Below are positions 1 through 10,152 of a stretch of DNA of 64,000 nucleotides, in pieces. This stretch comes from Saccharomycopsis crataegensis (taxonomy: Eukaryota > Ascomycota > Saccharomycetes > Ascoideales > Saccharomycopsidaceae), in contig NW_027043819.1 of assembly GCF_037102585.1 (NCBI RefSeq), positions 2,170,001 to 2,234,000 on the forward strand, read 5' to 3'. The notes beneath the pieces were generated by a model. The model was not told the origin of the DNA. It saw nothing but the letters and a program-made list of their open reading frames with translations, and made no database searches. Each line of letters begins with the position of its first letter. The first letter of the stretch is position 1. A program made the translations under genes and the position numbers.

Positions 1-82
1 AACAGAAATTTAACATATTATTGGGTAAAACATTACAATAACCATTTTCTTCTATTTTTTTTAAAAGAAAGAAAAAATAACT
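1..82. other. 3' flank of the Soa1-like gene
   Basis: 82 bp of AT-rich sequence with a T-run at 54-62. No feature. Confidence 0.5.
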
Positions 83-1771
83 CTAAGTAGCAACAGCAGA
101 AGAATCTTCTTCTTCTTCAAATTCTTTCAACTGAGTCCTTTCAATCTTCTGATCTCTATTCGTAAGATGAGTAGCAATAACAGTCATGATCACCCCAAAA
201 GACGACAACACAGCCGTGTAAGTGAAACCAATAAAATATTCTGGCTGATATTTGGTGTTAAATACTAGATTTGGTACCCATGCGTTAGTGACATATGCCA
301 AAGTGTTGGTGCACACAACCACAAAATTACGCTTCATATCATCATGTCTTAATAGTTTGTTGACCCAGGCAAAAATTTGTGGTTGCCCCCAGGCAGTTGG
401 AACACCGATCAAAAAGTAGCAGAACCAGTGTAAACCAAGAGGAATGTCCCAATGGGCCAACAAAGCGCACCCAATAATCGTACAGACAAAGAATGCCTGA
501 GTGAAAAAGACATTGAGCCTATTCTTAGTGAAATCGGTGATATAAGCCATGAAGATAGTAACAGCAATAGAAACCCCACTCAAAATCGTTGGGTAGATAT
601 TGTATTTGGACGACGGCAATCCCAAATCATACTTCATCCAGGTAGTGAAAGTTGGCTGACCAATATCTTGACAGCTATTATTATAGGCCAAGAAAATCAA
701 CGGGAAAACCCAAATGTGCCAAGTGTTGAAAAAAGACTTGATTTTTTTCCAAGTATACTTGTGTCTAATATTTAATTCCGCTCCAATCCTTCTTCTTCTT
801 TCTTTAACCACTAGCTTATCTCTTTCAGTGAAATAAAATGCTTTTGTGGTACTTGGGGTATTTGGATTAACCAACATGGTATAAAAGCCAACAGGAAATG
901 AAATGATAGAAATGACGATGAACAACCATTGAAATGCTGCATATCTTGTACTAGTTTTACCAACTCCTTTCAAAACTGCCTCTTGTAGCGGGCCAGCGAC
1001 CATGGAAGCAGCAACTCCCGCACATGCAAACAATGATTCCCGCTTATTCAACTCTTCGTGAGAATACCACGAGCCAATAAGATATTCAATTGCTGGGAAA
1101 AAACCAGACTCAGTTAATCCAATAAGAAATTGAAGGGCATACATTGGTTTCAATGTCTTGCAAGTGACCAACAACAATGTCAAAGTTGCCCAAATAAGTT
1201 CCAATCCTCCTAAATAGTATCTTGGAGAAACCTTATGTAAAATAAGGTTACTTGGGATTTGACCAATGATGTATCCAACAGTCCATAAACTGATAAGCGT
1301 GTTGTAGGAGTTTGCGTTCTCCCCCGAATTCATATGGTAATACTCAGACATTCTATAATATGAGTTAGTTTCAAGTATTACATTTTACACAAAGGACTAT
1401 GCCAAGAGCCATTAAACTTACCCATTAACATAAGCGGTCGCCATTGAGCGCTGGCTCATTTGTTTAATAAAATAACCAAGCATAGCTGATGATAATAGAA
1501 AGAAATCAGTTTTGAGAACAGCAATTTGTTCATATGGATGTTTATCAACAGCATCCCAAAAAAATATGGCAACTTTGTATTTCCAATTCTTTCTAAGAGC
1601 AATCTGTTCTGGGGTAAGATTCAAGTCAAGATTAATATAAGGCTTTGAATCCGTGGTAGCGAAGCTGTGAACTTCAGAAACATGAACATGGGTCACAACC
1701 TTGTTTGATACATCATCTGATTCTGTCAGAAGCCCCTTAGAATTGATGATATCCGAATTATAGTCAGACAT
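83..1771 (-). CDS. Allantoate-permease-family MFS transporter, Soa1-like (2 exons)
   Basis: Spliced gene: exon 1 complement(1422..1771), intron 1353-1421, exon 2 complement(83..1352), giving 539 aa. The intron starts GTAAGT, has an AACTAAC branch site 12 nt before the 3' end, and restores a Gly codon, so that TAYVNG joins MSEYYHM as in other Dal5-family proteins. Exon 1 carries an acidic N-tail and the first membrane helix. Exon 2 carries the family signatures [16 protein letters not shown] and [16 protein letters not shown]. Dal5-family members import organic anions in symport; Soa1 of S. cerevisiae (about the same length) imports sulfonates and other sulfur compounds. The assignment to Soa1 rather than to another Dal5-type permease rests mostly on the divergent Jlp1-like dioxygenase next door, so the exact substrate is inferred. 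It should be a plasma-membrane protein with about 12 helices. Confidence 0.8.
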
Positions 1772-2411
1772 TATTGTGATTGATTGATATTTGTGATGTC
1801 TAGAAAATTATTGTTTCATTATCCTATCAAAGGTACAAGATGGCGCATCTATTTGTAGTTATTCCAGAAGGGATTGCGAATTAAATCTTAATACAAAAAC
1901 CGTGACAATGAGAAATATGGATATTCAGGAGGTGGCAACCTCCACATCGGAAATCCTTATTTTTGATTCCACCACAATATTTCATCATCATAAACATCAT
2001 ATCAGCCACACCGCTGGTATAAACATTTCACCATAACACATACCAACATCATTGTCCAAAATTGGATTATGAGCATATTTCCTTCTTAATTCCATTGTAA
2101 TTTCAGGGAAAGATTGAAGATAGAAGTGCTGCAGCTTGGAAATTTCAACAATTAGAAACTTTTAGTTTTAATAACTCGACACTTCAGTTAGCAATTCAAA
2201 TCAACGGCTTATCACGTGCGGGCATATCAAGAACATACACACTTCAGAAATTGTGAATGATCTAATCCATACAATTAATACACACAAAAGGTATATAAAA
2301 GAGGTCGACTCTTTCAATATTTCCTTTAAATGATGATAATGAGATCACCAGCTAATTTCTTATTCAATATTTCTCTTTATTTTATTTCGATATATCCGCT
2401 TTTCTCAAATT
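1772..2411. promoter_or_regulatory. Shared divergent promoter of the transporter and dioxygenase genes
   Basis: 640 bp between two divergent start codons. It contains a TCACGTG E-box (CACGTG at 2213-2218), the form bound by Cbf1/Met4 complexes at sulfur genes (a 5' T disfavours Pho4), and a TATATAAAA box at about 2291 on the dioxygenase side. CACGTG also occurs in at least four other intergenic places in this window, so the site alone is weak evidence; position and neighbours give it weight. Confidence 0.5.
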
Positions 2412-3650
2412 ATGTCTTTCACTCAAGTTGAACAAATATCCAAGACAATTGATAAAATCAGTCTTGCTAATGATAATGGTGGAACAGAAAATAAAGTCCT
2501 CGTCGATCTTAAAAACATCAATGGCTACAACCCTGGTTTCCAAGACTCATACCCACGTGAAAGTGTTCCCGAACACACCAGGAATAGATTGGAAAAGTAC
2601 GGTATTGACCTATCAAGAGGCTATCCAGAGAGACCAGAAAACATCCCATACTATTTAGACGAAGGCTATGCAGTTAGAAACAGGCCTAATCCAAATTATG
2701 TCGAAAGAGGTAAGAATGCAGACCCTGAAAAGAAAGCATTGTTTTCAGCAGCCAAGGAAGTTAAGAATTTATCTACTTTCATCGGTACTGAATTAGTGGG
2801 TGTTCAATTGAATGATTTGAATGAAAAACAATTAGATGAATTGGCATTATTAATCGCTGAGCGCGTGGTAGTTGTCTTCAGGAATCAAGATTTATCGCCA
2901 CAAAAACATAGAGACATTGGACAATATTACGGTGAGGTTGAAGTTCACCCACTAGTTACTCATGTTCCTGGTCTTCCTGGCATCACCACCGTCTGGGCCG
3001 AGTTTAACCGTGGAGGTCCATTGCTCAAATACAAGAAAGGTTTGCATCAAGGATGGCATACCGATTTGGTTCACGAGTTTTCCCCAGCAGGAATTACTCA
3101 TTTGCACTTAGATTCTATCCCGGTAGTCGGAGGAGACACTTCTTTTGCTTCTGGATATGCTGCCTTTGATAAACTTTCTAAACCATTACAACAATTTTTG
3201 GAAGGAAAATTTGCCCTCAATAAGTCAGCACACAATTATTACAATCGTGACAATATCTTGGGCGGTGTTGAGCCTATTGTTAGAAAGCACCCGCTAGTCA
3301 TTACCCATCCAGCAACAGGTTGGAAAAGTTTGTTTGTTAACAGAGCACATACTATTGGTATTGTTGGTTTAGAAGAGTCCGAATCTAAGGTGATTCTAGA
3401 GTACTTGTTTGATATTTATGAGAAAAGTTTAGATAACCAAGTGCGAATCAGTTGGCAACCAACTACACTGGGATTAGGAACTTCGGTGATTTGGGACAAT
3501 AGAATCAGTCAGCATATTGCTATTCCAGACTATAATGACGAAATCACTGGTAAAATCAGACATGCCAACAGAGTTACTAGCTTGGGTAATGTTCCAGAAT
3601 TTGACACAAATTCAAAGAGTCAACGAGAAGCGTTGGGTCTATCAATTTAA
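2412..3650 (+). CDS. JLP1: Sulfonate/2-oxoglutarate Fe(II) dioxygenase, Jlp1/TauD family
   Basis: 412 aa, the usual length of fungal Jlp1-type enzymes. These use Fe(II), O2 and 2-oxoglutarate to hydroxylate a sulfonate such as taurine or isethionate, releasing sulfite for sulfur assimilation. The iron-binding facial triad is visible: H216 and D218 in GWHTDL, and H368 in NRISQH. The 2-oxoglutarate-binding Arg is R387 in HANRVT. WDNRISQH matches the TauD WDNR.tQH signature. The start is the first ATG after a TATA box about 120 bp upstream. The gene is divergent from a Soa1-like transporter, which fits uptake and cleavage of one substrate class. Which sulfonate (or alkyl sulfate) is used cannot be read from the sequence. 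It is presumably cytosolic, as no targeting signal is seen. Confidence 0.85.
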   Translation: MSFTQVEQISKTIDKISLANDNGGTENKVLVDLKNINGYNPGFQDSYPRESVPEHTRNRLEKYGIDLSRGYPERPENIPYYLDEGYAVRNRPNPNYVERGKNADPEKKALFSAAKEVKNLSTFIGTELVGVQLNDLNEKQLDELALLIAERVVVVFRNQDLSPQKHRDIGQYYGEVEVHPLVTHVPGLPGITTVWAEFNRGGPLLKYKKGLHQGWHTDLVHEFSPAGITHLHLDSIPVVGGDTSFASGYAAFDKLSKPLQQFLEGKFALNKSAHNYYNRDNILGGVEPIVRKHPLVITHPATGWKSLFVNRAHTIGIVGLEESESKVILEYLFDIYEKSLDNQVRISWQPTTLGLGTSVIWDNRISQHIAIPDYNDEITGKIRHANRVTSLGNVPEFDTNSKSQREALGLSI

Positions 3651-4269
3651 TCTTCATAATGTGTTTGGAGATTCATTCATCTGTCTGAATTTGTTTGGCG
3701 CTGGTTTCAAAGTATTATTTTTTTTTAAATAGATCAGATTAATGTTGATGGATTTGTCCAAACAATCAATTTATTATCCATTATTATTGATATCGAATTA
3801 ATACGTCATTTTGCTAGCAGCAAATGTAAGAGCAAACTTTAGGGTGCATGATTTTTGCGTTTTGGGAGGTGTGTAGGATTTTCAACCTCGATATACTAAT
3901 TTAGTTGTGTATTCCTTGAGGTTGTCAACAAATCTTATTATAGCACTTACCCGACTCACAACTATAAAGGATTATGTATACCATTTACCCCGGGTCACAA
4001 AGCACTATATTCATGGTTTGTTGACGAAGGTAGTTATTTGAAGAAGAACGGATCTTGTTTATATATTTATTAGTTAGATTAAGGAATCATATTTAATATT
4101 TTTCTATTGCTGCAGACATTGATTACTGTATCCGCTTTTGCACTTTTCATAAGCATTCGTACTCACTATATCTTTCAGGCACATCAGACAGAACAATAGA
4201 AAAGCTCAGAGAAGAGGTCCTTGGTAAGTTCCCCTTAACATGATAAACAAATAAACAAGTAAATTTCTG

Positions 4270-4500
4270 CTTAAAATAAAGTGTCAAGCGATGTGATCTT
4301 TCTTGATCCTAGAAAATAGTTTTTCCTAAAGGGAAGATGAAGGAACAAAATGGAGAAAACAAGCCAAATGAGTCTGAAGATCCTAATAATGAAGATGCAA
4401 GCTGCTCTTAGGATGAACTTGAAGTATCAGCAGACTGATAAATAGACACACCACTAGACAATTCAGTAGGAACGATCCTCAGACAACATTCACCATTCAC
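4270..4500 (+). mobile_element. Possible decayed Ty1/copia-like pol fragment (fossil)
   Basis: A short stretch reads like the segment between integrase and reverse transcriptase in copia elements: a DVIF-type motif followed by an acidic, Asn/Glu-rich linker. It is plainly broken and old, with no LTR recognised on either side. The resemblance is short and could be chance. Confidence 0.15.
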
Positions 4501-7473
4501 AACTGGGGGTCATCTTATTGCCTTGGCTATTGTTTTGCTTGAACATATTTGAAGTTAGAAACTATTTTTTATCGTGGAAAAGGTAACAAATCTTCTATTT
4601 AACTTTTTGTTTGTTAGCCAACGAGATACAATTATAAATAATATCAGTTTCAAGCTTTTCTTTTCATCCGTTTCTCGGAAGAGTGGCGTTAAAGCTTCTA
4701 TTCCCAAGGCGAGCACCTAGCTTGTTAAACATCACAAGATCCTGAATGAAAGATGTAGAATATAAATTTCAAGATCACCATACCCTGATTTTGAAGATTA
4801 TTGATGATAAATCTAAAGAAAACTTTCATAAAAATTGAATATGATTTTGGCTACCAACATCCTTGCTTGAATTATAAGTCTTGCGTAGTATTATTTCTAA
4901 AAAAAGGAATTGAAATGCAGTTGAACCCTGTGTGGAAATTTTATTAAATTCTATATTTTTTTTATCACGTAATGATTACAAACGTCCGTTAATGTTTTTC
5001 ATTAATCGAGCTCTCCCCACTAAAGGATCGAGAATACACAGTAATGATACCCAATTACAGAGTGGGGGAAACCCAACGTTGAGATTAACTTGAGGGGTAC
5101 CAAAAGAGAACAATTAAAAATCGGCCTCAAAATAAAAACTGGGATATAAAATGTAGAGAAGGAAATTAGATGCATAATCGCTAATATTCTGGAAAAGACC
5201 GGGTTTACTGCAGCAGTACAGCAGTAAGTCCGCGAGGCAAATATATACTAGCGTAGGACAGACGAGGGAATACCAGTAATAAAGTTTTACGAGATTCTAG
5301 AACGTTTGTGTACAAAATAGATTTATTTTGTAATTTTCCCATTCAATAATTGTTAAAAATAGCACCAAAACTTTCAATATTTGCTTCGGTTATTTCTGTT
5401 TATATGATCAGAAAATCGCTCGGCTCATTTGAATATTTTAAGTCTTCGAAGGAAAGTTTCTCTTTAAGTGGGTAACACTACAACATTTTTGTTGCACCAC
5501 TTTATTTACCACACCACTATTCGTTACCTTTGTAAGTAAATATAAAGCATATTGAAGTATATACTACCCTTATTGCATGAATGAAAATTAAGATTGCTGA
5601 TATTTTACGTTGGTAAGTAAAATTAATTAACCGGCTGTCAAAGCCTCAGAAACCGAGAAAGAAATACGAGGCATGATCATACTTCCGAAAACACACGACT
5701 TAGCTTGTCAGTTAAAATACTCAGAGAGATATGAAGGTCTTGAGGGGTTTTAGTAAGCCTTATGTGAAGCCAGCATTATACACCTTCCTGCATCAATTAA
5801 TTTGTTGGGAAATTTTTTGAGTGGAGAAAAATGAAGCATCATGATATCAAAGAAAACTCAAAACCTCTGCTTTGCTATTGAGTATTATTTTTTTCACCCA
5901 CCGCTTGTAAGTTGCAATATTCGTCACACAAAAGTACAATATTAATTTTTTTTTTTTTCTTTTTTTTTCTTTTACTGTTTTTTGTTTCTTCCAATATTGT
6001 TTAGTTTATGTGCTTCTTTCTGTTTGATTTTGGAGAAACATAGAACGAAGCAGATCGTTTCTATTATTAGTTTTGATTGCTAAACATCTTTTTTTTTGTG
6101 ACACGCTTTTGTATTAATCGTGTGACTGACACTTATGTGTAACATTTTATGCCTTCTTCGCTCCTTATCTAACAATCAATATATTTTTGGTGTGTACAAC
6201 TCCACATCGGCTTACCCCAGCTTGATCGTGAACGGTCATAGGCCCTAATTCAATTCCTGCATGTTGACGCTCTAATATCGGATTTAAGTACATTGAGGGT
6301 AATTCATGTAGCCGCTGATGAAATTAGCAGATATGATATTGAGGAGTGAGTGGAGGTCTCGGTCCGAAAGAATTAAAATTTATGAGAACAACAGGGGCAA
6401 ATGAACTTTAATTTAAAGCTCTTAAATATTTACGAGGGATAGCATTGCTCTTGCCCGATGATGCGTGTGGTGTGCTGATACTTTGGTGTCACGACTTGAT
6501 GAACTCTTGATTTTTTTTTTTTTTTTTTTTTTTTTTTGAAAGAGGAAATTAATAGGCATATTTGGTAGGCAGAGCTTCCGGTTGGGGCTTTTCCACTTCA
6601 GTGCTTCTATTTTGATTTTTGTTAGAATTATAAAGAACAAATAAAGACAATACACACAGCAAGGTTAAATAATAGCTTTTAGCGCACTAGGTTTCGTGTT
6701 GAGGATTCTAGATTCCGGTTCTTCTTTGATGTGTTGCCACTAATGTTCTATATCATTGTTTACGGCTTTTACTGTTGTTACTAGCTATTGTTCTCATATA
6801 ATTATTACTCAGCTTTTGTGGTGCCAGCAGCATATCTTAGTACACGCATTATTTCCGGTTACACCAGTGGAGTTACAATCTATTGCATTTTAAGGTTTTA
6901 TTAACAGATTTCCTTACTCATAGAACAACTGAACTTCCGACGTTAGCTGCAGAGCAATGTAGTGAAAATTCCTTTCCGTGTGTTGTTTCATCCTATGCTT
7001 CTAGAAGACTTGCTCTCTTACATATGGATGCGCGGATGCACATATAGACACATAGACTGTTTAAACAAAACAAAATGCCTCGTTTCTTCCATACTTTCAA
7101 TTGATTGTTCTGCTGAGCACATTATTATGGTACTAAGTGATTTAATAATTTGTATCACTTTCATTTTTAATAGTTTCTCCAGTGACTTTCTTTTAGGTAG
7201 CACTGGAACTGCTACATTCAAATAGCTGCTCTTCTTTGAAAACTTTCCATTTTAAGTTTTTTCCGTAGACTGTTTATTCTTCATTTAGTTTTCCCCTCTT
7301 CGATTAGCAATTTTAAAATAGAACCAAGAATTCCAGAAATTATGTTATGTGTAATGATCGCAACAGAAGGCCCCTCATCTTGCATTTGGAAACCTTGTAA
7401 CCATTTATGTCAATATCTCCTGAGAAAAAGAAAAGTAAAAAAAAAAAAAGTTTGTGAAAACAGACTAGTCCTA

Positions 7474-7497
7474 CATATATATATATATATATATATA
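7474..7497. repeat. (TA)n microsatellite
   Basis: About 12 TA units upstream of the zinc-cluster gene, at the edge of the 4 kb gene-free region. An A-rich tract lies just before it, at about 7440. Confidence 0.9.
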
Positions 7498-7702
7498 GTT
7501 AAGGTAGCTTTTACTTTTTATTATTATCATGGTTGGCCTTAAACAACAGCATATATATATTGACAACCAACTCTCAAACAACCGGGATCTCAAAACCTTT
7601 TCAAGTTCTTATTTGACTATATTGAGTGTTTAGAACTATTTTTGCAGAAGCTTTGCCTCTCAACTTCAATTGTTACAACCTTTTCTTTCTCTAGGCCTTC
7701 GA

Positions 7703-8728
7703 ATGTTCAGCTCAATGAGTAACGAAAAACCTAAAGGAACAGCTGCATCGCTCAACTACGAGTTTCAACCAGAGCATTGTGTTCCAGTTCCCTTGAGCAT
7801 GAATGATAACTACAATTCTATGTACTTGAATTCATTTCCCCAGCTTATTAATCAAGAATTCTCACCTCAACATCAATACCCACATCCAACATTAACAAAT
7901 GTATCAATAAACCAACCTTCTCAATTTTTCCAGTCTTCACAAACACCACAATTTGTTAATCAGCCATTTAGTAATCATCCCCAAAATTTTTCTTACCCAT
8001 TGCTCAACAGCTGTGGTTATGTTGGAGGTTTCCCCGTTGAAAATGACAGATCCAATAGTGCTAGTGATAAAATGAATTCTCTTAAGGATTATTATTTTTC
8101 ACAACAGGATGTCAGACCTGCTTCTTCACCTTCCTTTCAGATCAATACTTCTACGAATATTCCAATGGTCTACGCCGACCCTCTTGGTCCTTCTCCTTCC
8201 TCCTTTGAAAATTTGGGTTTCCAAAACCCAAATTTCCAGATGAATGACTTCCTCCATAAACCAATCTCCATGGTTCTGAAAAATGACATACAGGTGCTTA
8301 ATACTCAAAATACAGAAAGTGATACCGTGTCATCACTTGTTAGCCAAAAAAAATCTTCAGCATCAGCTCTGAGGTCAAACAAATCTGGTCCTAACTCCCC
8401 GATACTGGGCTTGAACAGCCCTGGTTCCAATCAATCCTCTGGTGCCGAATATAATAAAATCAATAAACAAGGAAAACCAAAGAAAAGATCCAGATTGGGT
8501 TGTCTAACATGCAGAGGTAGAAAGAAAAGATGTTGTGAAAGAAAACCTGTTTGTGTCGAATGTGAGAGGATAGGATTAAAATGTAACTGGCCAAAGCCGG
8601 GAACTGAATACAGAAATAGATCAAAAAACAACAATCTTACTGGGGATAGAGATGTCATTGAAACTTCTTTGGGTAAAATGAAGGTAATGAGAGGTGTTAT
8701 TTCCAAAAGGAGCTATGAAATACAATAA
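7703..8728 (+). CDS. Transcription factor with a C-terminal Zn2Cys6 cluster
   Basis: About 341 aa from the ATG at 7703; a second in-frame ATG lies at 7715, and the frame is open further upstream without an ATG. The N-terminal three quarters is low complexity, rich in Ser, Asn, Gln and Pro, as in activation domains. The zinc cluster is unusually placed near the C-terminus (about residues 266-295): GCLTCRGRKKRC, then CVECERIGLKC, with canonical C-x2-C-x6-C-x6-C-x2-C-x6-C spacing and an extra Cys after the third ligand. A basic stretch (KPKKRSR) precedes it and CNWPKPGTEYRNRSK follows. Most yeast cluster proteins carry the domain at the N-terminus; Ume6 is a known C-terminal exception, but the cluster here is not obviously Ume6-like. 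Targets are unknown. An upstream TTTCTCTAG could be a 3' splice site of a 5' leader intron, which is unproven. Confidence 0.75.
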   Translation: MFSSMSNEKPKGTAASLNYEFQPEHCVPVPLSMNDNYNSMYLNSFPQLINQEFSPQHQYPHPTLTNVSINQPSQFFQSSQTPQFVNQPFSNHPQNFSYPLLNSCGYVGGFPVENDRSNSASDKMNSLKDYYFSQQDVRPASSPSFQINTSTNIPMVYADPLGPSPSSFENLGFQNPNFQMNDFLHKPISMVLKNDIQVLNTQNTESDTVSSLVSQKKSSASALRSNKSGPNSPILGLNSPGSNQSSGAEYNKINKQGKPKKRSRLGCLTCRGRKKRCCERKPVCVECERIGLKCNWPKPGTEYRNRSKNNNLTGDRDVIETSLGKMKVMRGVISKRSYEIQ

Positions 8729-10152
8729 TCCTTTTATTCTTTTTGCCATTTTTTATTATTTGCTTTAATTTTTTTTTTCCTTAATTTTATTTCATGTATT
8801 ATGCTTTCTTTATTTTCTTGGTTTATAGTCACAGTGTTAATTATTACGGATCGATTCTGCTACACGCTGTATTCCTATTTGACGAAAAATTTTCCATTCT
8901 GGACTTATCAAAAGGCATCATGTTATTTTGAGGCTTACTATTTTTGGCTTTTTTTTTTTTAAAAAAAAACATGGTTCCTTCCAGCTTGTACAAGCTAAAG
9001 AAAAGAACTTCAACTAGCTTCCAAGTATGTTGGCCCTAACTTGTTATTCGTATGTGTTGATCTTCCAACCTCACGCAAAAAGAAAAAAGAAAAAAGAAAA
9101 AAGAAAAAAGAAAAAAAAAAGAAAAGAAAATAAGGAAGTTTCTTCGATTAACATTGCCGGCAAAGGTGAAAACAGTTATAGGAGAAGCAAAAGAGAAATG
9201 AGAGAATTACCAAATAAATAAGATATCAACTGGTAGGAATCAATTTCTGTATACATGTAGAATTCATATCTTTGGCGTTATTATAGATTGGTGGGGGATT
9301 CAACAAGGAGACACATAGGTCTGAAACCCCCCCTCCCGCAGTGACCCAAACTTGGCAAGAAAAATGATCTGAGAATGATGACGAAAAGAGAAAGACCTTT
9401 ACCAAGGTAGTTAAATGTTGATAAAAATGAAACTTGCAAATATAGAAGAATACCGGAAGAAAAAACTTGGAGTACAAAGCGTACATTTACCAAATATTAA
9501 AAGAAATTGGTCCTGTTGGATGTTTATGGTATCACATCCCCTACACAAACCTTATCAGAAGGTGAAACATTCAATGCTTGCCAAATTGAAATAAAGGAAC
9601 ACCTCCCTCCACACCTAAAAAAAAAAAGAAAAAAAATGATAAGGAAGCTCACATGAATAATTATAATAATGATTGTAATTAAATGAATTCTATTGCTATA
9701 AGATAATACCATATATCACATTGCGTACATACACGATAAAAAGTCTTTCCAGAGCATTCACAAATCTATTGAAACTAAATAAGTGCTACCAGTGGGAAAG
9801 AATGTACCAACCATCACACTCCTCAAGGAATTAAGCCAAGAAATCAGTGTGGTGATCAGTAAAAGTTCAAGTCTCATGGAATTAGCTGTTAGGGTCTTGT
9901 TAAAAACCTTTAGGAAGCGCAGACAAAATACGCCATTCCACATGAGTATTATGAACAAATGATAAAGCCAAACTTTTTAATCAATAAGGAAAATTATACG
10001 GACTCTTGTTTGGTATAATATTTGGGAAGAACATGAATGGTACAATTCAAAAAAAAAAAAAAAAAAGAGATGGAAATGCCATATATCGTAAAAGGTTATG
10101 TTTCTTGGACCAGGAATAAAACTGGGAGTCATATACTTTGAAATAGTTAGGT
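8729..10152. other. Convergent spacer, 1.4 kb, with a possible small spliced gene
   Basis: Lies between the 3' ends of the zinc-cluster gene and GPN3. It holds T-rich tracts (8769-8778, 8951-8960), an (AAAAAG)n-like purine tract at about 9077-9125, and A-runs near 9617 and 10050. On the minus strand a 66-codon ORF (9758-9958, ATG start, hydrophobic) and splice-like signals downstream suggest a small interrupted gene, but I could not assemble a recognisable protein. Otherwise nothing. Confidence 0.4.
9077..9125. repeat. Purine tract, (AAAAAG)n-like
   Basis: About five imperfect A5-6G units followed by an A-run, all purine on the plus strand. It lies downstream of the zinc-cluster gene. Confidence 0.8.

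Larger units (their letters stand above)
3651..7702. other. Gene-free AT-rich region of about 4 kb; centromere candidate or giant promoter
   Basis: No ORF here reaches 90 codons and none looks like a known protein. The sequence is AT-rich with scattered homopolymers: T-rich at 5946-5969, T27 at 6511-6537, and (TA)n at about 7474-7497. No tRNA B-box or snRNA signature was recognised. It is by far the longest non-coding stretch in the window. Similar ORF-free gaps of a few kb mark centromeres in many non-Saccharomycetaceae yeasts. The alternative is an unusually long regulatory region for the transcription factor that starts at about 7703. A scrap at about 4270-4500 may be a copia relic. Neither centromere nor promoter function can be shown by eye. 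Confidence 0.4.

Noticed and set aside
3924-4025. Inverted 9-mers GTCAACAAA and TTTGTTGAC, considered as element or centromere repeat ends
   Set aside because: The arms are too short and common in AT-rich DNA; no target-site duplication was seen.
6422-7225. Short ORFs in the 4 kb gap (60-90 codons)
   Set aside because: Low complexity, overlapping on both strands, no family resemblance.
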